A DNA stretch of 64,000 nt from Dipylidium caninum. Its lineage: Eukaryota; Platyhelminthes; Cestoda; Cyclophyllidea; Dipylidiidae. The notes below the pieces were generated by a model. That model did no database searches. It was not told the DNA's origin and was given only the letters and a program-made list of their open reading frames with translations. A program made the translations under genes and the position numbers. The stretch lies in contig QEYB01000266.1 in NCBI GenBank assembly GCA_017562135.1, positions 868,001 through 932,000 of the forward strand. The letters run 5' to 3'. Positions 38,501-48,101 of this stretch are shown here, piece by piece. Each line of letters starts with the position of its first letter. Positions within the stretch are counted from its first letter, which is position 1.

Positions 38501-41500
38501 AGCTCAACCATCGGATTTCGTCCATCAGCGGGTAAACGGGAAAGCCGATTATGAGGAGGGAGTCGAGGGCGAATGACCGCAGACGACAATCAGCGCGACG
38601 ACGCCATGAAGAGCGGGAAGGCTCGGGGGCTTGGAGAGAGCCTTAGAACAGCGGATGCGATGGGCGTCGATCTCGGGAGAAAGGACTTGCGCCTCGGTTC
38701 ACTGCTGACTAATCACCCAGTCGGAGTGGAACCGAAACCACGGTTTCACCTCTTTCGATAATGTCTAAAAATACGTTTCCCCACAAAAAAGTCGAGTCAA
38801 CCCGCGCAAAGTGGCGTTCGACTATTCCCGCCTCCTGTCTGTCGACAGCGGGCCGAGGGGGGACGCGCCGGTGGAAGGCGGGTGTCTCTGAGGCAGTCTG
38901 GTGCGACTGAATCCTGGTCGGGTTCGCAAGGACTCCACCCCTGCCATGTAGCGCGTCCGGGTGGTCTTTCGAGGAGGAACAAGTCGAAGGACTCAGTTAA
39001 GAATAGGGAGCGGCCGCAGGAGCCCGCTGAGCTGGAGAGGGTGGTCATCGCGTACGAAAAGGGCTTTTCGAGAGGAGATAAAGGCCGTGAAGCGCAGGAG
39101 TGTCAAACGCAATAGAATAAGAAGCCCACGACACTCACATGATTCCGAGCGCCACGTAGAGTGGACTTATTTTGTTCACAAAATTAATTATATTAGACGA
39201 TTGACATCTCTTTCTTTTTCTTTCTCTCTCGCCGCAAAAAAAACTAAGGGACTAGCGGGAGACGAGTGAAAGAAGACACTGAGGAGGCGTCTGCCTTCAA
39301 TCAAGTCTCTGCGCCCTTCTCAAGTGTCGGATCTGCCTCTGAGTGGCGCCACGACTGTCTGGCAGAATTACTGTCGCCGCCGCGACTGCCCTCAGCGCAG
39401 CAGCAAACGCGGTATGCAATTCGTGCGGCACTTCGCCGAGGCGCTACAACCGTCTGGAGGGTCTGTGAGGCTGTGGCTGCGCATGTGACGGTAGCCGGGC
39501 GGCGTCTGAAGGGTGGAGTAGAAGACGACGCTTGACGCATTCGCCGCTGACTGCACCAAAGTCGCCACAATAACCAAGTAGGGGCAATTCCAGTCGGGAA
39601 TGCGAAGTGTCTGCTAGTGGGAACTCTGACGAATCCTTGATTTGGTAAATAGAACGAAAACTAAATGAATAGCTGGACCTCGTGACTTTGTTCGTGGACA
39701 CCGAGGCGCATCTGTCAAAGGAATGACGAGGAGAAAAGCAATGTTTGCTGTCCTGGTGGGGGCTGCGGGTGCAACTTTCCTCGAAATGAAATTGAGGCGA
39801 GAGGCTTTCGGTGGTTTGGTTCACAGACTCATGCGATGCGCGTCCGGTTACCCCTTCGACAACGGTGTCACCTCGGCCGCCCTCCACCGGCCCCGAAGCG
39901 CCGACTTACCGTCGACGACAACAGGCTCACACCCGCACACACTTTAGTCCTGGCGCACAGGTTGTTTTCTCTCTTTTAACCAGACGCGACACAAGGGCGA
40001 CTGTCACATTAATTCGAGAGTTTAACGACGTCGCCTGGTCGAGACTCTTCTCATACCCCCTCTCTCCTCTCCACCGCCTCATTTGTTGTTCGGGGAAAGC
40101 AGGTTCGTACAGGTTTAGCACTACCAAAAAATATCGCAGTTGGTGACTCAAGGCACCTTCCACGGAAAACTGCGATAGCAGCAGTACAGACGCCGGAAAA
40201 TAAGTTGAAGAGACTCCGCTCTGTAGTGGGGAAGAATTTCCGTTGTCTGCGACGTCTAAGTTTCCCTCGGGTGTGGACAATTGGTCCGGACGACGGGTTG
40301 TGACGCCACTGGGCGGGGAGAACTGAGCAGGCCAACACCGGAGACAAAGTGACCCAAGAAGACCCAGTAAAGAGCGCCTGTCGCCTCCTTGAGGTCAATG
40401 CAATCGTCTGCGTTTCCCTTGCTCACAGGCGACGAAAGAGCAGCCATGCACGCGTGGTGCTCGACCTCTCCTCTCCTCTCCTCAAAAATCATCCCACGTA
40501 TGCGAGTACACAAACATGCCCACACATAGAAGGAGAAAACTCGTCGAAGCAGGGTCCGGATTTTATGGCCTTTGTTAAAAAAAACATGAATATTTCATGA
40601 GAGCAGATGGCCCTCCACCTTCCACCCTCCCCCCGCAACCCAGCGCCCCGAGGCCTCCGCTCCCTCCACCCCTCCCCTCCCCCCTCGCGTGCCAAAGCTG
40701 TTGCTCCGGTGCGAATGAGCGTGGAGGTTCCCAAAGTTGTCACTGAAATGCAAGCGCTTAAGGCAGCCTTGTGGCCACGTCATGTCGGCCCTTATTTACG
40801 CCGATAATGGAGACACGAAACGCTTTGCGGCGAACGGTCATACACACGTGTACGTTGGGCGGACAGACAAGACAGCGTGGCGTCTCGCGCGGCGGCCGGT
40901 AACCCGATGGACGCGGTCTTTCTCACCGGATCGAGTGGATGCGAGGCCAACCCTCGTAATGTCGACAAGACCGCAGGAGGCGCTCTAGGACGCGCCGGAT
41001 GCCAGCGACGAGGTGGAGGCAGGCACAAACAAACCAACCGCCAGGGCCTCGCATACACACACGTTGACCGGGTGATAGGCAGAAAGATGGGGGCTTGCAC
41101 GCAGGGGACGCGTCCTCCTGACCCCTGAAACCCACGTTTGATAAAGTGGGAAGTCACGCAGTGGTGGAAGAGAAGAAAGACAAAGACGCATGTCTCCTTC
41201 CAATCGTGACAATCTGCGAAATGGAGGCCCGCAAACCTGGAGCGCACAAAGGAGAAGGTGCATCCAACAAACCGGGCATGCCAACGCCCGCGGGTGGATT
41301 GGTGGCGTTGATGTCACCAACTTTGCAGATTGTCAAAACCCAAAACGCCATGTAGATGTGCTCTCAACACTTAAAATTGGGAAAAGCGGGCCTCGGAGGT
41401 GTTAAGGGGGGGGGAGGGGGAGAATAATCCCTTCTTGCCTTAGGAGTAGTTAATTTGACGGATTCTCTGTCGCCGTACAGGTGGCTTTCGTTCGTTCAGG

Positions 41501-44500
41501 CTTCACCCGAGACCGCCTTCGTGACCTTTCAAGTGATGCTGTACCCAAGGGATTAACCGTAAAACCCTTGCAGATTGCAGAACACATCTCCACAAACTAC
41601 GTGAAGAGTTAATTGATATGTCGTGGCTAGAGGAGAAAACCGGCCGTCTGAGAGCACACATGCGAGGATACCGTGGAATTGGCGATATTTTGCGCCACAG
41701 CTGGGAAAGGCGCTGTGGATGGACAAAACACGGGGTGGGCTGAGAGGGGAAGGGTGTTGTATCTGCGTCTTGAGGTTGATTGGGGTGAGCGCGGGCTACT
41801 AACCGTTGGAACAATTCGGAACATGACAGGTATGTCAAATGGGCGCGTGGAGTCCCGCGGTGGATAAAGCAATGTCCAACGAGATGAGTGGTCTGATTTG
41901 CTCTGGAAGAGCAGCATCCACCGCCTACGTTTGCGTTGGTGTATGCCAGACTGACCTTGAAGCGGCCAATGGGAGAGGATGGATGTTAAGCTCGTGTTTC
42001 TAGAAAAAGGACACCGACTGAGGCATGGGTGGTGGAGACCCCTCACCCCTGCCGCGCTGCCAAGGCTAGGCACGAGGCCGCGGAGGCAGCGTGCCTCCAG
42101 GACGAGCATACACGGACCTAGTACTTCAACATCTCGCAAGTCTTTTTGCGTGGCAGCCTGAAGGACTGGTCACTCAAAAGAGTCGGCAACGGAGTTGGCC
42201 ATTTTGTGTCCCAACTCAGTGTGTTCGGTCTACTCGCGTCCCGGCGCCACGGGGCGTGGCTCCGCCTCGCTCGCCGCTCGGAGGGTGGGTGGGCGAGGTG
42301 TGGCAGCAAGCGGAGAGGCAACATCACGCAGGCGTGTGTGGCAGCAGGAGGGGACACCGGACCGAGCACACCGACCAAGTCGGCGTGAGTCACTTCCTCT
42401 CACAGGCAAAAACAGGACACGTGGTAGCCGGGTTAGTTGCCAGTCATAGCCCAAAGTAATTGAATTGTGCATAAACAAGACGTATTGACGGAAACGCCTC
42501 CCCTGTACGCTAAAGCTCTCGTTTCACCGCGCATTCCGTCGCGCAGAGAACTGCAGCTGTATATTTTCGTGGCGAGGATTAAGTTTTACCTAAGCGCCAA
42601 GGAGCGCCCACCTACGCCACACCAGTTCGCGCGTCCTTCCACTGCATGGGTGTTGCTTTATGCTACCAGGCAGTGCTTTGTTTGGTGTTGAATGACCTGT
42701 TGAAGGTGGAATGCTAGACTCCCAGGGGTCTCCGTATGTCGAGGAAAGCAGAAGTACAGCCAGACGAGTCAGTGGTGTTGCGCTGACACCCTGGGGGGAG
42801 GCCATCATCCAGCGGAGGGGGGAAAAACCGAGGGATAATGTCGAGCTGCTAGGTCAAAGCTCACGTTTACTTGCTACACACACACACACACACATGCACG
42901 CACTCCGTTGCAGTAAATTCGGGCGTGGTTAGTTGCCTCAACAATGAGGACGTCACACCACGAAGGGAGGGTGGTGGGACGCCACAAATCAGCGGTCTAG
43001 ACATGCCTCTGCTTCGATCCACGCCACGAGCAGTCTCACTGTCATCAAAGGCTTTTGCTGTCGCCAGCGCTGGCGGCAATTCAGCAGGAGAATGTGAAGG
43101 ATAGCCCGAGTTATCCTCCCCTCCAGTGTGTTCCACTGACAGCCAGAGGGAGGTGATTTGGAGTGATGCGATTCTATCTCTTATCGGTTGCGTCTCTGAA
43201 GGAGATGACAAGCAGAAGAGGAGTGTGCTTCTCGCTGAGTGTACTTGGAGACCAAAAGTGTTTGAGTCGCTAAAAGCACTCTCCACGCCATCATGCGACT
43301 ACTTCCCCCGTCGACAGTTGTGTGGCCTGCCAATTAGAGAATTTTTTCAACCGCTCTCACGCTCACTATCCGGTGTTTATTCATTCACTCCCCGGTTCGC
43401 TCATTTACTTGGTACTGCAGCCCAAGGAATGAAAGTTGTTTGTGCGGGAGCCGGAGGAAAACCTGACGGCGCACAGCTAATTATTACCCTACGCAGTATC
43501 ATTTGACCCATCTATCTTGTCTCTCGCACTATCTGCTGGTGTGAGGACAAATGTAAACAAGGACGGTTTACATGCCAAGTAGAACGAAAAGGTGCTATTT
43601 GAGAAGTTGACGAAGGCTGTGGACATGAACGTGGACGCGGACACACACTTTCGACCGACGGCGTGAGGACCCGCACCGGCTCGTCGTGCAAGGGGAGGCG
43701 CAGGCGGCAGAGCCCACACAGCAGCACGCGGGGTGGCGATGGGACTGGGAGGAGACACCACAGGATGTCGGCAATCGCTCTCCTCCGGTCTGGTTTCGAT
43801 CCGTGCGCCTCGTCTGCAATTTGCATACCTCCAAGGCCTATGTAAATTGCTGTAACCTATGAGACTTCATTATACCACGAGGAACCTTCATTATCATTGG
43901 AGCTGGGGACACGTCTCCTCCAGCATCCACCGATTAGTTACGCAATTTGGGCACTCGCAGAAGCTGGGAGGAGCCACCGCGGTGGCCCGCCAGGGCATGC
44001 GTGACCGCCATCTCGTCGTGCAGGACGGCGAGGAGCCGTCGGCGCACCTGCGCCGGTTCCCTTTCCGCACCCAATGAGTGCTGGAAGATGCCTCGCGGTG
44101 ATTAGCCGCAGGATGCTGGGCGAGGAGGGGAGTGGGTGGCCACAACATTACTCACCGTATGTTTTATTCATTTGGGAGTCCTGCTGAAGCAGCCTGTCGG
44201 CGAGATTTTGCGCACTTGCCAGCACACGGTTGGGGTGTGAGGCGATGAGGTACTGGGCGAACTTCTGCAGCTGACTACGATCCATTTTCACCAGCGTGTC
44301 TGCAAGGGAGAGTGAACGAGAGGTTTCGTTACTCCTCCCCAAGGCCTCATGCAGCATTGACTAATGCGTTTCCCCTCCAGTAAGCGAGGAGTTTAAAGTC
44401 TGCACAGGCTCTTAAGCACGCACCGCAATTATTCTTGAGGATCAAGTGGCAAGATAGCCTTCTTGCCTGTTCTGTCTGCCGACAAGGAATAAATTTCAAA

Positions 44501-47500
44501 TGGCACTTTTATTCAATTTGCCTGGAATGCACGAGGCAGTAGGTGACACCCGTTTCACCTTCACCTCAGAGTGGGTGCTTTTTGAAAGGTGTGCCCAATG
44601 CCACGAAATCTCACTGTTGGTTATGACATGTGATTAACTCTAGCGTAACGGAGGCATCATCGGGACTTGGACACGCCCAACACGATGCTGCCTCCCCCCA
44701 CAGCGCCGGGACCCATCCCCGTCCCCGTCGCAATCCACAGAGGAGGCCGCGCCAGCGTCCAAGTGTGCGCTGCTGACGGTTGGATCTCCTGAGCCCTTCT
44801 TCCTCCACGAGGCAGTCGACTTTGATTCTCTCGCAATTGCCCAAGTGGTCAGGTGGCCGGGATAAAGTTGGAGTTTGCGACCAATAGGATCTCTAATTAC
44901 ACTGCATCGTTGTGCCACAAAAGAGAGGAGCGTCCTACTCAACGGAGCGGAGAAAGAACCGGAAAGGCCATTCAGGCGATAGTTTACTAGTCGGCAGTTT
45001 TGCCCAAAACGAGTCGCTTCAATAACGGCGTGGCGGTAAAGAGCTGACCGTCATACTCCCATAGTCTAAAATTGTGTCTTTGTCCACTCTAACTCGCTTC
45101 AAAGAAGGACGCAGGAGGGCACTGGAACGCCCTTCCCGTCCATAACGTCGAATCATAAGGCGAAGAAGCAAGAGCAGAAATGATCTCTGAGTGTAGAAGC
45201 AGCGGAAGCACGACTTTACACAAAATAAAAGTCGGTAAAAAAGGCCTGGGACGCAGATAAGGAAGTGTAAAGGCGAAGTGCGAGGAAGGTGTTGAGAACA
45301 AGGAGAGCAGCAAAAAGCAAAATTGGTGCAACGGCATTGAAATTATACCAGACCGGTGCACGGCCACTGATGAAATCAGTCTCCATACAATGATGTCCGG
45401 ACTTCGAAGAGTCGTTGCAAGCTACTGGTCATAATAAATTTTGTGGCGACAGTGGACACCCGAAGGCTGTGACCTCCCTCACCGGGAGGCAACAAAGTCA
45501 AGCCGATCAGCCAAACGCTCGCCCCATCTCCCCTCCTCTCCACGCGCCCCCCACACCGGAGTCGTGGACCGAGGACTGTCTGCCCCCATTCCTCACAACA
45601 GCCCCCAACTAACGCCCCAGGTGTGAGCAGGTGCACACCTCCAATGTTAAGTCGCCTCGATGGCAGAAAGTGGAAAGACCCCGGAGAAAAGAAGAGCGGA
45701 ATTGCGTCTGGAAGTAAAACGCTCTCATGGCTGTACGTATGACTTCATGTTTAGTGCAAGAAGTAGTGGACGATCTTTCCGGGTGCGCGATCACCGAGGA
45801 AGGAAAGAGATAATCGGGGAGAGAAGCGGTAGTGTTAGTTGCACGTGTGATGAACGAACTGACGGGCGGTTGTGCAGTCCCGAAATCTACCTACGATGTA
45901 GCAGAATTAATGCAGACTAAGTCAGTCTGAACGGTTAACGTAGCGACGCTGTCGTCGTGAGGCGTCAAAAGGACCATCATTTCTCCATGGCTCCGCCAAG
46001 AGAAGTCATTAGGTCGCCTTCGGGTGAGTTAGACTTGTGAAGTCCACGTGGACGAACAGCCCCAGCTACAGCAGTGTGTTGGTGAATGCAGAATGCCTAA
46101 AAACAGCACTAATCAGCCCAAGTTGGCGGAATTTCGGAAATCAGGGTTTTCTCAGACAATGTCTAAAATTATCGCACAATACATGCCGTCGTAAATATGA
46201 ACTTCGTCTCCTCTAGCTCATTCTCTTTCTCTCGCCAATTGACCGACGGCCCTGAACAGTTTGAGAAAACACACTGTCGCATCCCCATGCAGCATCCTCC
46301 GGAGAATTTCAGTAAATAGCCGTTTTGTTAAACCTGTCTCACGCCGCCTTCATCACAGCAGAAAGACATGCGAGAAGCCACAAAAAAGGTCTGCCAAAAG
46401 GCAGAGGTGAAGAGTGCAAACGGCCAGGGAGGACCAAACGCCAAAGACGCATAAAGGATATCATTAACGGACGCTGAGACCACGAAATCGGGCAAGTTTC
46501 TGTGTCGCGTAGAGAGCAATTGGACGTGTCTATCGGCCGATGAATTAAATGTTTGCTCCATAATGCCGCCTCACGTAAACTTCTGCGCGGATGCTTATCA
46601 TAAAAGGCCTAATTTTCGAATTCGAAGTTCCCCAAAGGTCTTTCAAAAGTGCTCTTCCCACACACTGCCAGTGGCTAAATGCGCAGAAACCAGTCCATTG
46701 AAACTTCCTGTCTCCCCTACATTAGTCATACTGGCGACTCACCCTCATCAGTACGGTGTCTGGAAGTCAAGTGCTTCTCAGAAAACGAACATAATCACTC
46801 AGTTATATTATCATCGGTAGAAACAGTCATAGCCAAGAAGCCGGACACCCCTGTTCTCGAAATTAAGGTACCCTTCAAATTCCCAGTTGTTAATTAAAGC
46901 CGAAGAATAAAAATAGTGCTTCGCACTATCATTTCTACCTCCGTGAATATAAACGATACCCAGCAATTCTGCTTAAACAATAATTATGAGGGAGCCCTGC
47001 ATGGTGAATCACATGATACTCATGAAAAAAAATGTGCTTTGATATGGAGCTCGCATTCCAGAACGACTATTTGCCTATTCTGTATCAATTGCTTACGCGA
47101 CGGTCAAATAATACATTATTTGCCCATTGTATATTTGCTAGTCAAAGATAGAAGCCAAATTGGGTAAATACGAATTTAGGTAAGGTGGCCAAGCAAAAAA
47201 TTGCCAAGTCATCGGCTCCACGTATTTCTATGATAGGTTAACCCTTATAATGAGGTTGATTTGAAAGGTTAGGCATGCATCTGCAAATAATAAATGATTT
47301 CTTCAAGTAACCTGCAATTAGGTTAGTACGAGTACTACTGATTGATTTTCGCATTACAACGTGTACAATAAAATTGTGACGAAATTATAAAAATATCTCA
47401 CAGATGCGGAAGTATATAGACAACAAACAAATAAAAACAATTTAAAGCGGAAACTTACCAGATATTGGAGCCCGGTAGCTAACAGCATCAGGCCTTTTAA

Positions 47501-48101
47501 TTCGAAAAAGTGCCAGTGCCACTGCGTGTGGGCACCAAGAGAGGCCGCGGCTACTGCATGTACAGCAAACCGATGTGATTTTGCATCTAAATGTACCTCA
47601 ATATGACAAAAGTAACTTGTTACCTGTCAAAAGTCATTGAAACCTTAAATGCTTTCGCATCCAGTAATCCACTGACATGGCTGTCGGGTTTCACCACGCC
47701 AGTGAGATGAAAACCTGTCATAAGTTACATATGTATAGTAAAATTTAACTACCGATCTGAATGGCGTCCTCGACGCAATTCTTTTCAAACATATGTTCGC
47801 CCAAAGAAAAAGGTGATTTTTCACTTGAACCACATTTATACGATATGAAAGACGAGTAAGTTTTGATATCAACACTGTCGCGAGGGAACGAGTGATATAT
47901 TATGCGTTCCTGAACAGGATCCGGTACGTGTGTGAGTGTAGATTCGACATATTCAAATGGTAAGTGGTGAGCGACTGCCATTGCACTAAGGTCGAACAAA
48001 GACAGCACCCGAGGAACATATTTTTCAGCACATGAATCTGGATCAAGACGCCGAGATTTCCTCCGATAAACGTTTGACGAGTCTTCGAGCTGGCGCTTCA
48101 T
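8242..48101 (-). CDS. ZSWIM6: SWIM zinc-finger protein of the ZSWIM4/5/6 group, complete 14-exon gene
   Basis: Exons in transcript order: 48101-47753, 47714-47624, 47586-47459, 44299-44156, 36186-35851, 34911-34547, 31643-30839, 28618-28113, 23879-23515, 21109-20608, 19704-19013, 12921-12688, 10900-10657, 8558-8242. All junctions use GT-AG and phases agree throughout; total coding length is 5078 bp, one base short of 1692 residues plus stop. The product matches the human ZSWIM5/6 order of blocks: N-terminal VHL-box-like region, SWIM finger (CxCx7CxH), QLQKF block, APDPTAG/STWY block, NWRRREM-type block, DPxNCAL block, DVLW block, and the C-terminal SYRGKRKL..LNERF end. It is about 500 residues longer than the human proteins because of Ser/Pro/His-rich insertions. 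ZSWIM proteins are thought to act with cullin-elongin ubiquitin ligases; the substrate of this group is not known to me. Choice among ZSWIM4, 5 and 6 is not meaningful; it is probably a single pro-orthologue. Confidence 0.93.
8559..10656 (-). other. ZSWIM intron 13
   Basis: 2.1 kb intron, GC-rich in parts. Short open frames on both strands, none recognisable. Confidence 0.8.
10657..10900 (-). CDS. ZSWIM6: ZSWIM exon 13
   Basis: Reads ESHPVAHDVLWSCLLAHRIG and VVRNVHCPTLLADILHRC, matching [20 protein letters not shown] and VVKSVKCATVLSDILRRC. It then enters a Pro-rich and His-rich tail (PTPQHHQHSHHHSN) before the donor GTGAGT in phase 1. The tail is extra relative to vertebrates. Confidence 0.94.
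10901..12687 (-). other. ZSWIM intron 12
   Basis: 1.8 kb intron. Overlapping open frames on both strands at about 11424-12194 (up to 163 codons) lack recognisable domains and are treated as chance frames in GC-rich sequence. Confidence 0.75.
12688..12921 (-). CDS. ZSWIM6: ZSWIM exon 12
   Basis: A 78-codon exon reading AAAQDPVNCALTALQLTELD, FEATYQLVVEAAKSG, HLFSAARHLDARGYPLWAF and HAMRLFSLSGLQ. It is collinear with the [20 protein letters not shown]...RYMEHRGYPMRAYKLA block. Acceptor GATTTTCAG; donor GTGCGT; phase 0 at both ends. Confidence 0.95.
14777..15211 (+). CDS. Four-transmembrane-helix small membrane protein, intronless, nested
   Basis: A 144-residue protein in one uninterrupted frame from ATG 14777 to TAA 15209-15211. 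Four strongly hydrophobic segments are visible at about residues 5-24, 42-67, 78-99 and 105-128, with short loops and a basic C-terminal tail ending VVVVRSTR. A WRNGL motif after helix 1 faintly recalls the W-GL signature of the first loop of claudin/PMP22-like proteins, but the cysteine pair of that family is absent, so I assign only a tetraspan membrane protein of unknown function. The unusually clean hydrophobic pattern and codon use make this a real gene. It lies antisense inside ZSWIM intron 11. Two AG dinucleotides 28-40 bases upstream of the ATG could be splice or trans-splice acceptors. Confidence 0.85.
   Translation: MLPRLTAALLGIAIALIIIALAISDWRNGLAFGGSSYDKEAMIAVTFLIIIGLICLIIVFILDIVMLCQSAVPSGMITARFVILYIGVALIMIGVLVFTAKRGGLWPYFLVVVGMVFAVLVAILAAVYSRCVSSERVVVVRSTR
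15529..15534 (+). promoter_or_regulatory. Possible poly(A) signal ATTAAA
   Basis: ATTAAA, the commonest variant of the poly(A) hexamer, lies about 320 bases after the stop of the four-helix protein gene. No AATAAA was seen nearer. Confidence 0.4.
19013..19704 (-). CDS. ZSWIM6: ZSWIM exon 11 with internal frame conflict
   Basis: Phase 0 from exon 10 with the acceptor CATTGCCAG gives VLAEAIGHRL, resembling KLAQDAF in ZSWIM6, but this frame stops after 25 codons. The conserved remainder lies in a second frame: ALQERISLVCAAFHLALCVA, WPRVHWRRREMLGWAVSTG and QAWNTYASPREAVTWLAPTL, ending MTIQ at donor GTAAGT. The exon is 692 bp, one base short of a multiple of three, so one missing base between about 19620 and 19700 would repair it. 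A purine-rich alternative acceptor ending at 19725 would keep one frame but looks weak. A Thr/Ala/Ser-rich insertion sits near the conflict. Confidence 0.85.
19705..20607 (-). other. ZSWIM intron 10
   Basis: 0.9 kb intron; no other feature recognised. Confidence 0.8.
20608..21109 (-). CDS. ZSWIM6: ZSWIM exon 10
   Basis: Opens (R)LPILEPVSDS, aligned with MRLLVLESTAPS. A long Pro/Ser/Ala linker follows, then MEGRQARLAISLILASRSAV and HFMRVCDRHIHTSISLL, aligned with the QQCELASTML...VLESIQKHIHSSSHIF segment. The donor is consensus GTAAGT, phase 0. Confidence 0.92.
21110..23514 (-). other. ZSWIM intron 9
   Basis: 2.4 kb intron with many short open frames on both strands, none recognisable. Confidence 0.8.
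23515..23879 (-). CDS. ZSWIM6: ZSWIM exon 9
   Basis: Opens VGILVLCQQRSLPSTSGALL, aligned with the VALIGLGQQRIMPDGLY segment, and ends VAELLFGHLL...GELAYLVAARAM, aligned with the [20 protein letters not shown]..RAMR segment. The middle holds an added proline/tryptophan stretch. The donor ATGAG/GTTCGT splits the arginine codon that exon 10 completes. Confidence 0.92.
23880..28112 (-). other. ZSWIM intron 8
   Basis: 4.2 kb intron. It contains an unusually long plus-strand open frame (25040-25804, 254 codons) and a Ser/Pro-rich minus-strand frame at 26652-27083. Exons 8 and 9 join directly in phase and in family alignment, so neither is needed as a ZSWIM exon. A short (CTCAC)n tract lies near 24715. 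Confidence 0.75.
28113..28618 (-). CDS. ZSWIM6: ZSWIM exon 8
   Basis: The coding frame has 168 uninterrupted codons although other frames are also open here. After a long Pro/Ser/Tyr/His-rich stretch it reads SSEVSLDCPFHEYGWLGLPG and RPIISLVECLLEAASRKL, then EYIHLALK at the donor GTCAGT. The C-terminal part matches the GLDP...SLMEAC and YLTLAVEVAL region of ZSWIM6. The frame was chosen because both junction phases and the family alignment require it. Confidence 0.9.
28619..30838 (-). other. ZSWIM intron 7
   Basis: 2.2 kb intron; no other feature recognised. Confidence 0.8.
30839..31643 (-). CDS. ZSWIM6: ZSWIM exon 7 (largest exon)
   Basis: An 805 bp exon beginning VLKSRRSVRGLSLGDRGM. It contains PLWEEVARLWTCLLLAPGF and RQRLLTW, matching the LWRLAVLDP...LRQWH block. 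Downstream are a CMCPFCG cysteine cluster and EEDFITACLRASALHVMGFG then AATRLAVTLANALL, matching the ALRSHGY...ALRLAVAIANTL-like block. The acidic N-terminal part and the C-terminal proline/threonine part look disordered. Donor GTACGT, phase 1. Confidence 0.92.
31644..34546 (-). other. ZSWIM intron 6
   Basis: 2.9 kb intron with a purine-rich GAGAGG tract. A minus-strand open frame at 32345-32641 is not needed, because exons 6 and 7 join in phase 0 and align continuously with the family. Confidence 0.8.
33721..33756. repeat. Purine-rich (GAGAGG)n-like tract
   Basis: Almost pure G/A run of short GA and GAGG units within ZSWIM intron 6. Confidence 0.8.
34547..34911 (-). CDS. ZSWIM6: ZSWIM exon 6
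   Basis: Opens AYRSFAHTWLENYRHLLRSK, then a Ser/Ala/His-rich linker, then YELLAARDTNGPRLLAIITE and ELLNSANLM. The last part aligns with the MFKRRDSNAAPLLEILTEQC block of ZSWIM4/5/6. Acceptor TTCACTTCAG, donor GTAGGA, ending in phase 0. Confidence 0.92.
34912..35850 (-). other. ZSWIM intron 5
   Basis: 0.9 kb intron; no other feature recognised. Confidence 0.8.
35851..36186 (-). CDS. ZSWIM6: ZSWIM exon 5
   Basis: Opens GAPDPTAGGGINVSSTWYFD, which aligns with the GAPDPTAG...STWYLDE block of human ZSWIM proteins. It continues through a serine-rich run (about residues 290-300) and ends GFKPRNF plus one base before GTAAAC. The serine run and what follows have no counterpart I recall in vertebrates. 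Confidence 0.93.
41406..41420 (+). repeat. G-run (two adjacent runs)
   Basis: Nine G, one A, then five G. A possible quadruplex-forming tract on the plus strand, transcribed as C-rich RNA from ZSWIM. Confidence 0.8.
42876..42894. repeat. (AC)n microsatellite
   Basis: Perfect AC run of 19 bases inside ZSWIM intron 4. Confidence 0.9.
44156..44299 (-). CDS. ZSWIM6: ZSWIM exon 4
   Basis: Encodes DTLVKMDRSQLQKFAQYLI and then an Ala/Leu-rich helix ending QMNKTYG. This block follows the SWIM finger directly in ZSWIM4/5/6. The acceptor is CTTGCAG and the donor GTGAGT. The next exon is 8 kb away. Confidence 0.94.
44300..47458 (-). other. ZSWIM intron 3
   Basis: 3.2 kb intron. Composition becomes clearly more AT-rich from about 46.2 kb. 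No other feature recognised. Confidence 0.8.
47459..47586 (-). CDS. ZSWIM6: ZSWIM exon 3 (SWIM zinc finger)
   Basis: Encodes CKITSVCCTC followed by SSRGLSWCPH and AVALALFRIK. The ligands form CxCx7CxH, the SWIM zinc-binding pattern. The motif and flanking residues match ZSWIM5/6 closely (CKITSV, VALxLxRI, PIS). The donor is the consensus GTAAGT, phase 1. Confidence 0.95.
47624..47714 (-). CDS. ZSWIM6: ZSWIM exon 2
   Basis: A 91 bp exon between two tiny introns of 38 and 37 bp. It encodes GFHLTGVV through KVSMTFDR, the strand-rich segment that leads into the SWIM finger in this family. It starts in phase 1 and ends in phase 2, both matching its neighbours. Confidence 0.92.
47753..48101 (-). 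CDS. ZSWIM6: ZSWIM exon 1 (start codon, N-terminal helical box)
   Basis: The start is ATG at 48101-48099; an in-frame TAA lies 12 bases upstream, so no longer start is possible without another exon. The exon encodes residues 1-116. A basic stretch (YRRKSRR) is followed by LPFEYVESTLTHVPDPVQER, HSFPRD and TYSSF, which align with the conserved N-terminal block of ZSWIM4/5/6 that carries the elongin/cullin-box-like helix. It ends VEDAIQI plus one base before GTAGTT (phase 1). Confidence 0.93.

Larger units (their letters stand above)
36187..44155 (-). other. ZSWIM intron 4 (largest intron)
   Basis: 8.0 kb intron. It holds a G-run pair at 41406-41420, an (AC)n tract at 42876-42894 and many open frames under 175 codons on both strands. 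None of the frames is recognisable. Confidence 0.75.
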
